In this document: positions 12,490 through 24,984 of the stretch, piece after piece
Numbering within the stretch: the stretch's first letter is position 1
Layout of the letters: every line of letters starts with the position of its first letter
Assembly (NCBI GenBank): GCA_963971225.1
Contig: OZ020269.1
Coordinates: 31,703,264 to 31,767,263, forward strand
Length of the DNA: 64,000 bases
DNA from: Melieria omissa
Lineage: Eukaryota; Arthropoda; Insecta; Diptera; Ulidiidae
Reading direction: 5' to 3'
The notes under the pieces: model-generated
The model's database searches: none
Seen by the model: the letters and a program-made list of their open reading frames with translations, nothing else
What the model was told of the DNA's origin: nothing
Translations under genes and position numbers: made by a program

Positions 12490-13930
12490 GATCTGGTGAT
12501 TTCGCCAGTGCAAAATATTTAAAGAATATAAGTTTGAGGCATATTGGGACATAAGTCATGTCACAATATCAACCAAGATCACACTTTTATAAGTCTGACA
12601 TGTTTAAGAATTGAAAAAAATATATATTAGGTGCTCAAATTGGAATATGATGTATGCCCCATTATTCACAAAATCCTACTCGTATTTATCTCACAAGCTT
12701 ACAAAAGAAAAAATTTGGGACACATAATGGGGCATTTATTATGTCACATAAATCAAACACTTATATATGTATGTTATGTTATGTTATGTATGGAAAACTA
12801 TTTTGGGACACTTTTTGGGACACATTTTGGACATAACTTATGCCCAATTTTTGCATAAATCCCACATTTTTGTATTTTACAAGTTCAAAAAGAACCAAAA
12901 ATATGATAGGCAAAAATTTAAACAGAGTTTATGTCCCAGTAATCACCTAATGTGAAGACATTTTGAGACATCAAATATTCCAGTATTGTCCAAAGTCCCA
13001 CTCTCTTATGTATCTGACAAACTTATAAAAGAAAAACATTTTGGGGGACATTTTGGGATCTTAATTATTGCAGTATTCACATAAGTTCTACACGTAAGCT
13101 TTAGAAAATATAACACAATATTTGTGACACATATGTAGGATTGGGATTTAAAGCTCCAAACACTCAGACGGACAAGCTTGACAATGAACGGAAGATGAGG
13201 GGAAATGATAGGCAAAACGGACTGAACGAGACACGGACCACGAACGAACGGACAGGGCAGGAAGTCGGACAGTTGAGTTTCACACTCCGGCTCGGATGGT
13301 CAATAAACCGATCAATACAATATTGTCACAAAAGATAAAACAACCAAACTTTGTAACTGAACCTAAAAATAAAACATTGTAATAAACACAAATTAAATAA
13401 AACTAAATATTTGTCGCCAAATATATTGGGACAAGAGATATGCTATAGTATTCACATAAGTGTCACACTTATGTATCTCACAGGCTCAAAGATAGAAAAC
13501 AAATTTTGTATCCCACAATTGGGACACAATTGGGACTTAAAATATATGTTTAATAGTATTCACATATATTCCATACTTATGTATCTCACAAGCTAAAAAA
13601 AATAAAACAATTTGTGTTACACATATTGGGACATACATTATGTTTGAATAAGTCCCATGCTTATTTGCTATACAAACGTTTGAAAGGAAAATAATTTATG
13701 TGGTACACATGTTGGGACATGAATAATGTTGCAAAAGTTCTTCACTTAGGTTTGTGTTATTCAAATTAAAATTTGTAGGACACTCAGTATTCACGTAAAT
13801 CCAATACTTATGCGTTCCATTTTTTTCTTACTTTTTTTAGTACACATATTGGGACAAAAGTATATCTGTCCCATATATATATTTTGGAACTGAAAATTGA
13901 AATTCCGTGGACAGCGAATGTGGAATACAT
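12490..13930 (+). repeat. Diverged GGGACA-rich tandem satellite
   Basis: Recurring modules are 'TATTCACATAAGT', 'CCACACTTATGTATCTCACA', 'AGCTCAAAA.AAAA' and 'TTGGGACACATATTGGGACAT'. The 'CTTATGTATCTCACA' module, or variants of it, starts near 12681, 12871, 13014, 13468, 13576 and 13660. The units are therefore of irregular length, roughly 85-190 bp. The block 13141-13340 lacks these modules and is purine-rich (GAACGGA, GACACGGACC), so it looks like an insertion. Family not recognised. Confidence 0.75.
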
Positions 13931-15363
13931 ATGTCCCATGGTCATATAAAGGGTTAAATATTCATATTTAGGTAGATGGATAAGATCAACAAGTATCGCT
14001 GGCAGTTAACTTGCCACCAAAACTCGAAACAAGGCAAAGTAGACGAAGTTAAATTGGCCAATTCACAACGACAGAGCAAATCGCTCCGGGCTGCAGCAAC
14101 CCAGAACTGCGTAACAGATGCAACCAATAAGGCGCACTGCATTTACTTTAAGGCTGTGTCAACTCATTCTTGGCCGCAAAATGCAACAATTCATTATGGC
14201 CAGCAGGCCAAAATTATGGCAGCCCAATGCAACCAATGCCGTGCAAACTTAAAGAACAAATGTGTGCCGCCAGTGTTTTGGCTCTTCGTTGGGCGGAGGA
14301 TTCAATAAATAAACACAATTACGACTGGCGTTAAAAAAGCAAACAACAAATCCCAATCACCTCTCGACGGCACAACCCAATGCTCGCTGACTGATGAAAA
14401 CCAATGAAGCAGAATGTAAACACAGACTGCGCTCGAGCGACAAGGCCGGACGACGGCACACGGTCACATCATCGGGTCAAGGATACGCCCTGGCTTCTAT
14501 TTATTTCAATGGCTCGAGCAGTTTTGGCTAACTTTCACACACGTGCACATGTTGATTTGTGTATTTTTGTTATTAAGAACTTTAAAGCAATTTAGAGATT
14601 TTAGTTTGAGCAAAATTAAAGCATTAAGCAGCCATAGAATCTTTAATGATTTTGAGCGCCAAATTATTTTCACATCTTCAAATTTTATGTTATGTTTAAA
14701 ACATATTGATTACCAATGTAAGTTTAATGGCATCACATGTCAGCCGGTAACTATTTATGTCTTTTCTTGACGCACTTTTTTTTCAATGTTGTCTTTATTT
14801 TTGTCTGCCTGAGATTTTGTCTGTGACACGAGCGTAGGCGTAGGAAATGTAACAAATTGTAAACACATTTCTACTATTTTTACTTTCTTTTTTGTCGCAT
14901 CATATTGGATTTTAAGCTGTGGCTGACCGGCGCCCACGCATTGTTCAATTGACCGACACACAGTTTAATTTTGGGCCGATTACAAAAATCCTTGGCAAAG
15001 CCTTTTCATCAACCAACTGACAGGCTTGCGGACAATAATTCCATGTAGGCCAACTAAGAAATGTAAATCACATTGCCGAACCGAACTGACCTGAACTCAT
15101 AGATCTCGAACATTTTTAAAGATTTGCTACAAATGCTTTCCCTATACTTGATGCTTTTAATTCTGTTCAAAGTTACTGTTACGTCTCATTTATAGGCTCA
15201 GTTTTGTCTTGAAAAGAAGAAAGCCTCAAGAACGAGTGTTGATTAACTTCCTACTCCGTTCAACAGATTTAAACTTTTTACTGCACATGTATAAAGTTTC
15301 TATATATTCTGAAAGAAGAGTTGAAAATAGAATATATGTACATGTCAGCCAGTTTTTCTAGAT
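13931..15363. other. Non-coding stretch, nothing recognised
   Basis: The interval contains unremarkable open frames of up to 110 codons near 13976-14308 without domain similarity. No repeats or RNA genes were noted. Confidence 0.45.
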
Positions 15364-15445
15364 CAATTCGTTTAATGTTGATTAATTCATTTCAATATTT
15401 GATTAAAATCACTCATACGACCCGTATGCCTCATGAAGAATCGAT
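15364..15445 (+). repeat. Single dispersed copy of TCATACGACCCGTG repeat
   Basis: The order is the same as in the 4585-5190 array: TCAATTCGTTTAATG, an AT-rich spacer with ATTAAAATCAC, TCATACGACCCGT at 15413, then 'GCCTCATGAAG'. It is a solitary monomer, so the unit disperses as well as expanding in tandem. Confidence 0.7.
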
Positions 15446-15962
15446 TTGAATTTCTTATGCACAACAACGGTTTTAGTTCTTAAATACATTTTTAATGTTC
15501 TAAAAGGCTATTTAAAGCCAGTTATGAGTGTTTTGTCTCTCTAATGAAAATATTATGCACACACCTTTCGAAAGGTCGAAGCAGCTCAGACATAAATATG
15601 GGCCAGTCTTGATTAATTTTTTTTCTGTGCAGATCAAAAACTTACATCAGATCATATGAAATATTTGTCTATTCTACATCAGGATGACTTTAGTATAGCT
15701 TAGCTAATAAAAGTTTAAGGATCATGTAAGGACTCTAACGTACGAAAACGGCAAACATAGTTTTATAACGATTTTTCTCTTGCAACTGTTTATATTAAAA
15801 GTCGATGTATTTTCCATTAAGAGTTATAAAAATTATAAAAATTCCGAAATTATTAAAATTTTTGATAAACGCTTGCAACTGTTTAAATATTAAATGTCTA
15901 TATATTTTCATGTATTTCCCATTAAAAATTATAACAAAATATAAAAATTCATAAATTACCAG
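15446..15962. other. AT-rich non-coding stretch
   Basis: A short internal repetition of 'AACTGTTTA.ATTAAA.GT..ATGTATTTTC' occurs at about 15785-15815 and 15878-15925. Nothing else recognised. Confidence 0.5.
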
Positions 15963-16353
15963 TCGGCCTCGATAGCTCAGCGGGTAGCGCGCTGGCTTCT
16001 CATACCGAGCGCTCCAGGTTCGATTCCTGGCATGGGCTGGAAAGAACACTCATTTACTTCTATCGCTATCCACATGAAGGAAATGAGAATTACAAGAATC
16101 ACACAAGTGCGCTCTTGGCAGGCAATGGCAAAACCTCCAAGTGTGAAAGAAAAAACTGCCAATCGCCGTTCGGATTCGGCGTTAAACTGTAGGTCCCCTC
16201 CCTCCCTTTCCCCACCATCCGTTTGAAATGTGTGTTGTATCACATGTTGGAAAAAACAGTGTTGCAAACACATTTCAAACGGGTGGAATTTGTGGTATCA
16301 CAACGGGCCCATAGGCCTAAGTGTGTCTCATACAGAGGCAGCCACTTAACCAA
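15963..16353 (+). mobile_element. tRNA-derived SINE, near full length
   Basis: Head at about 15965-16040: TAGCTCAGCGG is a good RNA polymerase III A box, and GGTTCGATTCC is an exact-type B box inside a perfect CCAGG/CCTGG T-stem. The acceptor and anticodon stems are mismatched, so this is not a working tRNA gene. The body (16041-16284) is shared in part with 11950-12130. The tail (16285-16353) reads TTTGTGGTATCACAA, CGGGCC, GGCCTAAGTG, CTCATA, GAGGCAGCCACTTAACC and matches the LINE 3' end at 35741-35815. Expected biology: transcription by Pol III from the internal promoter and mobilisation in trans by the LINE. No clear target-site duplication was found. Confidence 0.8.
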
Positions 16354-17671
16354 CCAAAATGTTTGAACAAATCAAATGTTTGAAACCTCTAATGGCTTTA
16401 AGCCTCTTTTTTAATTCGAAGGATCTTGAGTATCTTCCATTATTCTTCTTCAAGAAGACGCGCAATTTTGGTGGATTCTTCACTTTTTCAAGTTGGCTAA
16501 ATGTGCAGTCTCGAGTGATCTGTCGATCCCACCTCTAATCCCTTCCTTTCCTTTCCCTTTGTACTCATGTTTCTCCCTATTTTCGACATCCAGCGAACAA
16601 AGACCCCAAAACTTAAACCCGAAAACAATCCGTTTATTTCTTTCTCCCGCTCCGCGACGATATGCATAAACACAAATAAAAGACGTTGTTTTTTAACAAG
16701 GTGAGTTTGGAAAGAGCCCAGGGTGCAGTAGATAAATCAGTACAAAATAGGGATGACGCATTGTGTTTATTATAAAATGTTATAAACTTATTCAAGTTCT
16801 TCTTCTTTTTAATTATTGACCAATAAAGTGTCCTTTTTAAAGAATTGGATGACCATACAAACTTACTGGCCAAGTTTTTCGAGTTATTTTTTACACTGGC
16901 TGGTCGACAGTGCCACTTTTTGGTTTCCTATATAATTGGGGATCTGTTACTGTTTTTCAGTTCATTCTAGCGAATATTATAATATCTTCAACAGCTTTCT
17001 GAAACAAACAGTCATACAATTCATACAATTTTGAGGGATTTTTAAGACCAACTTTTTTGCTCCACAATTTCAATTGTCTACTACTTTTTCAACATTTTAC
17101 CTTTTGATTAAATAAGATTTTAATATTATGTCCTTGTTTAACTCTTTTGAGTTCAGCGATTTTTTGCCAAATCTCACATCAACATTGATTAATTTTTGTT
17201 TATGAAGCAAACTATAATTGTAATTGCTTTCCCCACTTTTTGGTTAATTTTAAACAGTGCAAATAAGAATCACCGAATTAAATGTATGGTTTTGATAACA
17301 TTTTTACTGGTCTTGTATCATTGGCTTTGTTGTTGGTATGTGGTGTATTGTTTAGAGCAGTAATTGTGTAAATTTTTATGACGCAGCAATTCGATTCAAA
17401 GCATCGTTAAAACTGGAATAAAAAATACTATTAAATAAGAAGCCACTAAAAGCCTTAAAAGTTGGATGCAACTATGCTGAAGATTTTATGAAGATATATT
17501 TAAAGCAAACATAATAATTCTTTTCAAACACGTTGGCAGTGTTTCAAAACAAATGATTCACAAATCTTTGTTTTCGATAAATGATGAACTACTGCTTTTG
17601 ACGCTTTCAATTGAACAGCAGGCGTTGCCTGATTCTTGCTGTTTCTACATCTTACTTTTCTTACTTACTAA
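16354..17671. other. Non-coding AT-rich stretch
   Basis: No gene, repeat or RNA recognised. Confidence 0.5.
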
Positions 17672-17900
17672 ATATGGACCAGATCTGAACCAGGATTGAT
17701 ATTCTGACAGGCCACTGCTTAATTGGCACTCATGCAAAACGGCTGCGGCTGTTTTCAAACAACTTCTACCGCAGCTGCTTGGTCGAGGAAGAGCAAGAAA
17801 AATTACCTCACCTAATGTGCAATTGAGCTGCTTTGTTCAGAAGAAGGATGACCTTTTGAGGCAACTTCTCATTCGATAGTCAAGGAGATTAAGCTGATAC
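17672..17900 (+). pseudogene. LINE RNase H C-terminal remnant
   Basis: One plus-strand frame near 17696-17825 gives ILTGHCLIGTHAKRL, then NNFYRSCLVEEEQEKLPHL and a CAN/CTC-like end. This aligns with the segment after RNase H in the LINE at 35840-36655 (VITGHCILGSHAIRL, NDFCRSCRDIEEEETILHL). Frameshifts and stops surround it, and the cysteines of the zinc-knuckle-like region are partly lost. It is an old, diverged relative of the LINE family in opposite orientation to the main copy. Confidence 0.75.
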
Positions 17901-18663
17901 TAAGCTTCTTAACAAGCTCCAATTGGTTCAATCTACATCTTATTTTTAAAGAATATATTCTAGGGATATTGAAACTGTGATTTCTATTTCTAAGCATGGT
18001 TTGATTTCACGGCGAAAGAAATTAATCTATGTCAGACAACACCAAAAAAAGTGTCACCATACAAATCGAGCTCTTCGAATGCTGCATAAGTGCCAAATTG
18101 TTGATTCATACGTGGAAATGAATGTTTTTTCTAGTATTTTAATAATCCAGAAATTTCAATTGAATACTAGAATTCAAATAAGAATTTAATATAAAAAATT
18201 TTCCACTTGACCTATATTGCAGTCACCACTATCGAAAGAGACCAAGAAGAGAGTTTATTTTAATACAAATACTCAACTTAACTGTGAAAAAATCACACTT
18301 TCAACATCTGATTATGTGAAATGTTAAATTTAGAATTATTTAGTACAATTACAAGTGGGGTCAACCACAATCTTTTCTGACACACAGGAAATTATTTTAT
18401 ATTTAAGTAGCTCAGGCAAAAGTTCAATACAAATAGCCAAGTGAAAACTGTAATGAATCGAATTGCTGAATTGAAACCAAACTGACAAGCAGAGTTTTGT
18501 GGTGTGGCTGGAATCAAACAGAAACAGGGACGAAAGTGCAAACACGATTTGGTAGATGATTAAGCAAATGAACTAAATAATAATAACGCCTACAGCATAT
18601 TATGGTGATGCAGTAATGGGTTAAAATTAGTTACTACAACAAAATTAATCATTTTGTGATCTA
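17901..18663. other. Non-coding stretch, nothing recognised
   Basis: No supported feature. Short open frames only. Confidence 0.5.
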
Positions 18664-18765
18664 TAATGGTTAGGTTAGGTAGCTGTAGCTGCCTTTGTAT
18701 GAGACATACAAATATCACAAATTGCACCCTTTTGAAATGTGTATACAATCTAACAATCTGTATGT
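18664..18765 (-). mobile_element. SINE 3' end fragment
   Basis: On the minus strand it reads ACACATTTCAAAAGGGTG, AATTTGTG, TGTCTCATACAAAGGCAGCT, then CTACCTAACCTAACC. This is the last part of the SINE at 15963-16353, with a roughly 25-bp gap between ATTTGTG and TGTCTCATAC. The ACCTAACC end is the tail microsatellite. Confidence 0.7.
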
Positions 18766-21054
18766 AATCTAACATAAGTATTGAAAGTTGTCAAGTCTTT
18801 ATTTTATCGACCTTCAATGCGATTCAAAAGTCTCTAAAAGTTGTAATACAACTCAATAATAAAAAGTCAGTAACATTGCCCACTTGAGTCTTTTTTGTAA
18901 AACTAAAGTGCTAAATAAGAATACTTACAGCAAAATGAAATTCTTTCCTTGCATTCATCGGAAAACACTCACCCACTGCATTGTGCAATAATTGGCCTCT
19001 ATCCATGCAGCATTGGCTGCCAACACTCCTCGCCTACTACAGCACACTTCAACTGCTCACCGAATGTGCAACAATTACTTACCTGCGCTCAAATTAATTT
19101 CATACTTGCAATATTTTGAAGTGTTGCTGTGGCAATATTTTCTCATTAATATCGTCCAACAACAGACTTATGTACCAACCGACGTTCGCTCTTCTGTTCG
19201 CTGTTTTCATAGTGCAACACAAGTAATTAATTGTTGCCTGCTGCAGCGCTGTTGACCTTCTTTCAATCCCATCCAATCCAATCCAATTCAATGCAATTCA
19301 ATTCCATTCGATTCGATTCAGTTCAATATTTTGCACAAGATTTACGCAGACTTGCGCGGAACTGGCAAGTCCACAGCTCGGTCACGCACTCACTCACTCA
19401 CAGTCGCTGCAACTCGTCCGGCACTTACAAGCTTACGTGAGTATTGCAGCTGCAATGGCTACCGAAACTAAGTAAGTCGACAGGAAGTGCGGCGCATAGT
19501 TTGCAATGGCTTCCACTTGGCTGACTTGAAATTATGCCCACACACACAGACACGGGCTCACACACGTATTGTAAATGACCGGCACACAACTCACGCAAAA
19601 CCGCTCAACGTTGATGCATTGCCGCTTTGGCTAATTGAGTGGAAAGACGAGTTCGGTCCATGGGCGGAAATCCTGAGATGATTGGAATTTTGCTACTACT
19701 TACTAACGGAACTTCTCACTAGAGGCTCGAAATTATGGTTTAAAATAAAATTTCATTTAATATCGTTTATCTTATTAACTCTGTATTGCTTAATTATTAT
19801 TGCTGTAAGTGTGTGCAACAATGCAATATTTTAATTGGAGTAATTATTTTAAAATTGTTCACAGTATCGGAGAGTCCAGGGGCTCTTCAAGTCATTCTGA
19901 AATATCTGAAAAGAAATAAAAACAGAAAGTTTCAAACAAAATATTTAAAAGATTATGGATTGTAAAAGTTCCATATATTGGAGACAGCAGCAGCTGATGA
20001 CATTTCAAATTGTATTAATAAAAAACAACCAACTATTAGAGATACCAAATTAGTATTTCAAAATCGTGTATACTTATTTTTTTACTTGTTCAAAATATAA
20101 TTATAGAAAATTATAAATAAATATCTTAAAAAGGCTACTGGCAACAAAGGCTCTCAGCGGAACATATGTAAATAATGTGATTTTAGTTTCATAGTGTAAA
20201 AAAAAAAAACTTTCTTATGAAAGAACGAACTTTAATGAATAATATTTTTTCCATTTCGCGCTATGATCTTCTGGCAACTTCATGATTTCGTCCTCATAGA
20301 TCTTCTGATCCTTGTCAACAAAACAAATTAACCGAGTTCGACTTCTGGTCATCATCGTTAATGAATGCTTTACCACTCAAAGAGTTTTCCCACCTTGGTT
20401 ATAACTTGTTATCTGATCATGCCAAATCAAGACTATATATGAAAGTAGTTCTCAACAATTCCCTAGTTTCAATAAGTTTCTATGTACAAGTAACAAAAGA
20501 TGAGTCAAGCCTTGAACTATTGTGGTGTACCACGATTCCTTTGCCTATTCTGGCTATTTTGTTGGTTATTTTTTGTTTATTTATTATTGACTGTAAACAT
20601 CAAAGTATACTGTTGGATTCTTTCAGAGCAGCTCCAAATATTCAACACCTTTGTTACTTCAACAACTTAACAGCATAGTTTTCGTTTTTTTACGCAATTC
20701 AGGTTCTGATATGGTTTCTACTGATTCATCTTTGATATCTTTTCATCAATGTTATTGTAAACAACTAATTTTTGATCGCAATTGATGAAATGTATATTTT
20801 AATTACGAGCTTTAGTTGTGGCCTCGTTAGCCCAGCGTGAAGTGTACTGGGTTTCGAGCTTAGAGAGGTTCGTTTTGTACCTGGTTTGATCCCGCGCTTT
20901 TTCAATTTCTTCTCGTTTTTAAATTGTGTTCGATCCCTTCAGCATTACGCAGTAGTTGAATTCTTTAACCTTTGGAAAAACTGCTATCCTTTTCACTACA
21001 ATTAGTTGTAATGAGCAGGAACACAGCAAAGTAATTCCAGTCTAACGAAAATAT
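18766..21054. other. Non-coding stretch; CAATC/CAATT low-complexity patch
   Basis: A (CAATC/CAATT)n patch lies at about 19262-19326. A tRNA-like stretch lies at 20824-20900 (listed separately). CA runs are near 19540-19565. Open frames of up to 105 codons (20361-20678) show no recognisable domain. Confidence 0.5.
20824..20900 (+). repeat. Degenerate tRNA-like segment
   Basis: CTCGTTAGCCCAGCGTG resembles an A box and GGTTTGATCCC a B box about 50 bp downstream, but no consistent cloverleaf forms. It could be a tRNA pseudogene or the head of another SINE family. Weak call. Confidence 0.3.
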
Positions 21055-22032
21055 TGTTACGAATTCACTTTCACAGGTTCGTTTGGATTGGTTTTGAAAA
21101 TAAAACAACTTTAATTACTCAGCAAAGATCAACAATCACTTTATTTCGCAGATTTACGCTTCGCTCGTATCTACACTTGTTACCACTTTGCTTGCTTAAC
21201 ACAGACTCGACCCCTTGCGCTGCCACTGCTGCTTTTATACCAATTTTCTTATCGCGCCGAAGTTTCTTGCACTTCTAATTGGAAAACACTCGACTATTCT
21301 CGCACAGCCCATTTCGAGAACCATCCTTGCCATATCGGACTATACCAAGCGAATTTATAACAGTTTTGCTGTACTTCACAGTGCATGCCTAAAAGTATGC
21401 TTGGAAAACATTCGTGCGGAGAAAGGCATTCCTGTACAGTGCGGCACAGAATCTCTCATCGTATCAATATTGTTTCAAAAACTAAATTCCACTGGCCACA
21501 GCAGGCGCAGTTCGTTTCACTAAATTGTGCCCAAATAAAACACACTGTATGTTATAGTTATAGTTATAGAATTCGATAAAAAATCAAAACTCATCAAAGC
21601 AAAAGTTGATAGAAATACTAAAGAAAATACAGATATTGAAAAACCGTGAAAATGACGGCAATTGTCTTTTTAGTGTTAACGCAGTTCACCACGGTAGTCA
21701 CTTTATTTACAATATTTCATTTATAACTTTACTTTCACTTTACTAATTCAACAGTCACTTTGACTTCACCTTTCTTACGCTGTTTCAGCGATGCTTGAAG
21801 AATTAAACTGACTCATTGCGCTTTACCCTGCTGTCTTTTATTTTGTTTGCCTGGAGCGTAACTAGTTCTCGAATATTCCATCATCGTCTCTGTCATAAGT
21901 CCCTCAAAATTAGGCTGCCCCTAAAAGTATGCTATACTGCTGCTGTCGACAAATGCCGATTCAGTGTTGTCGTGTTGTCTATGCTAAGGGGTCCGCAATT
22001 GCACTGAGCAAGCTGCATGATCGTCGTAATAT
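21055..22032 (+). mobile_element. Possible solo LTR remnant
   Basis: It opens with TGTTACGAATTC and ends near TGCATGATCGTCGTAATAT, so TGTTACGA and TCGTAATA form weak inverted ends. ATAT lies outside both ends and could be a target duplication. The end block GTCCGCAATTG..GAGCAAGCTGCATGATCGTCGTAATAT (quoted in pieces) recurs twice at 45185-45215 and 45536-45580. No gag or pol sequence is present. The alternative is another dispersed repeat family. Confidence 0.3.
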
Positions 22033-23772
22033 GTTGCAGTCAAAGATAACATGCACTGAAGACGTTCTACACAACCCAGTAATAAATATTCACGTTCGGA
22101 CGCTTTGCTTTCGGAGAATGCCACAAAGCATCAAGGAAGGCTAGCGATAGGATAATCACCCACTTGGAAGAACTTGAATCGATTAACATAACAAACACAA
22201 AGCATTATATAGCCTTGTTGAAGTTTTATGTTCCCAAGCGGAGTGAAGAAGGAAAAAGTAATGTTTATTGAACTGAAATGAGGTTCGATATGGTCAATTT
22301 ATACTGTTTTATATCGCTTTTATATAGCTTTGTATACATATTTTCATATTTAAAAGTGATTCGTATTGTTTATTCTATGTTTGATTATTGATAGTTAAAA
22401 AATTATTGATTATTGAAAATAATGATTTAATTATTGAAAAAATATCAAAAATAAATACAGTTAAGTATTAATATTCAGTAATATCAAATAATAATAAAAA
22501 TAACCTATAAAAGTATTTTGAATGTATCAAATGTGTAAACACAATTATTGCACTTTTTTTTGTTAAAAGTTCCGAATCAATACTTAAATAATTGGCGCTT
22601 TTATCATTACCATTTGTAGCAAAAAGTTGGTCATCATAAAAAAAAACATTTATGAAATAAATATGCAAAGTAAACATTGCAGATAGATTCGCGCCACACA
22701 TTTCGCATAAAATTTTCAATGTCAGACTGACCTAATAAAGAGGCCATTCGTACCATTATGAATGTAATAATTGTGTTTGCACTTAATTAATTTGTATTTC
22801 ATTTCTGCTTATTTATTTATGTTTGCAAGAACAAGTTGCAATTCAATGTAACAGAGTTTCACGTGTCGGAATGGCTGTTGGCATTTTTCGCAAACTCAGC
22901 AAATTTCATACTAACTTTGTCAATGATTGTGGGTGGTGTTTTTTTTCGCTGAATAACATTTTGGTTTCATCAATGATACTGACACTTCATTTATCGGATT
23001 TTTATGGGTGACAATGAAAAAAATTAAATAAATATGGGTGACATTTGGGAAAGTTAATGTTAATATTTTTTTTAATGTTAAATGCAACAATGACAAAGGA
23101 AAAAGTTTGTAGAAATACATTTGCATGAAGTGTGAAATTAATCGACACACTAAATGGTGTTTACTTGATAAATATGATTGAAATTTAATCTCGTTAAATC
23201 TAATTTTCATGTCATGAGTTTATGTTAAGAAAGACAGGTCATTTGCTTAGCTTAGGAGGTTTTTAGAGCCCCTGAACAAAACAGATATGATCCTTTATTA
23301 GATTCCACACAGATCACTGCTTTATTTTCATTCACTCACAAAAAGACTGAGTCCATTTTCCAATGATCTTTTTAGCTGCAAATACGAGCAAGAAACTAAA
23401 AGTGTTCAACACGTTCTGTTGCGAGTTGGAAGAGCTACCTGAGGAATGAACCTTCAACACATTGTTTTACAATTTTACTAATCTAATTGGTACCTCTGAA
23501 GTTTGAAGCATATTTAAAACAAATTGCGAGAAAAAATGTTTTGGAACAGTCTTCGAAACGAATATTATTGCTTTAAGTAGGAGTGATGGTCTACTGGAAC
23601 CAATGTGTTCTCCGTAGGTTAAATATGTCTGAATATAGATGGATTTTTACGATGCCAAAAAACCATATTTTTTCGCAGAACTTGTAGAAATTCAGCTCCT
23701 CTTTCATTCCCACCGTAGGCACTGGACACTATCAATCATTCTTCCTACTACGGACTCTAAACATGCTAATCA
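22033..23772. other. Non-coding AT-rich stretch
   Basis: No gene or repeat recognised. Confidence 0.5.
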
Positions 23773-24302
23773 TTAACCCTTTCGATCCTAAATTTTACCC
23801 TGGTCTTGATATTACTTTTTGGTATTTAAATCATGAGAAATTTGCCTAAGAAGTAAGCACACTACATTTGAAGTCGCCACGCCTCATTGTTAAAGTTCTA
23901 GAGCTAGTTTACTTTTGAACAAATTTCGCTTAAAACGGGTTAAATAAATTTTGTATCAATATTTTTTAATTACAGAAAACTTCTATAATATTTATGGAAA
24001 AATACAAAATTATCACCTTTTGATTTTATTTAACCGTTATTACAGAAAAAGGGTTTTGATCAAAAGCGTCCAACTCGTAGACTTCAATTAGAACACAAGC
24101 TTTCCCTGATATAGCTACAAATTATTGGAAATTATTTTGGGGATAACAGTAAAATTTTTGTAATTTGCTTTTAATTCACTTCTAAAAATATTAATTTGTT
24201 GGTGTCTACTTAAATGAAGCCCATCAATCAATCGTAGCTTTTGCTATAATATGACAAATTGATGAAGGTGCTCTCGGGCAACTTTGGGGTCGAAAGGGTT
24301 AA
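23773..24302. mobile_element. TTAA-flanked MITE, 522 bp
   Basis: TTAA at 23773-23776 and 24299-24302 enclose 23777-24298. The left end is CCCTTTCGATCCTAAATTTT. The reverse complement of the right end is CCCTTTCGACCCCAAAGTTG, an inverted repeat of about 17-20 bp with few mismatches. TTAA target duplication with CCC.. ends is the piggyBac superfamily signature. There is no coding capacity, so it is non-autonomous. A second, 83-bp element with CCCTTTC ends is at 42498-42580. Confidence 0.75.
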
Positions 24303-24984
24303 AATTTACAGCGCTTACAGTAAAAAATCATAAACAATTTACAAACTTAAAAAAAACAGTTACAACATACATAACTCAGAGAAGTTTGAAAAGGTTATTG
24401 AAAAATTAATCAGCAGAATCCAGTTTCTTCGGAACAGCCGATGAGATTTTTTTGTTAGAAATAAGTAGTTAATGAATATGAAATTTGAAAACCTATTACT
24501 ACACTTTATAGCATCAAACCCACAAGCTTTCAACATAAACAATTTTTTCGGAATTATTTTAATCCTTTTATCCTTGTCCAACCCTTTTTTTTAAGTAATC
24601 TTCCTGTATATTCCACCTCTTCTTAATTTCAAATTGGCCCCAGCTTTGTATGCTTCAGTTGTGTTTACAAAAATCGATTTCTTTCTCATAGCTACAAGTG
24701 AAATTTATTATCGATTCAACTATCCTAACATCAACAATTTGACTCTTAACCATAGTTGAGAGTCAAATAATTGCCTAAGAAAAAGTTTGCCAAAGCCTCA
24801 CTCGAACAAGCCGAAGAAAAAAAACAAAAATTTAATCCTTTCGCTTCGTGCCAGCCAATTTCCGCCCAGGACCTAAATCAAGCATTAAAGTTTTCTGAGT
24901 GGCGCTGCAAAACCCCACAACGGCCAACTGCCAGAAAAAAGTGTAAATTTATGCTAACATAAAAATTAATAAAATATGAGCACT
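24303..24984. other. Non-coding AT-rich stretch
   Basis: Nothing recognised. A short Lys/Glu-rich open frame at 24771-24962 has no identifiable domain. Confidence 0.45.

Noticed and set aside
15963..16040. Functional tRNA gene
   Set aside because: A and B boxes and the T-stem are good, but the acceptor and anticodon stems do not pair, and the sequence continues into a body and tail shared with other copies, so it is a SINE head.
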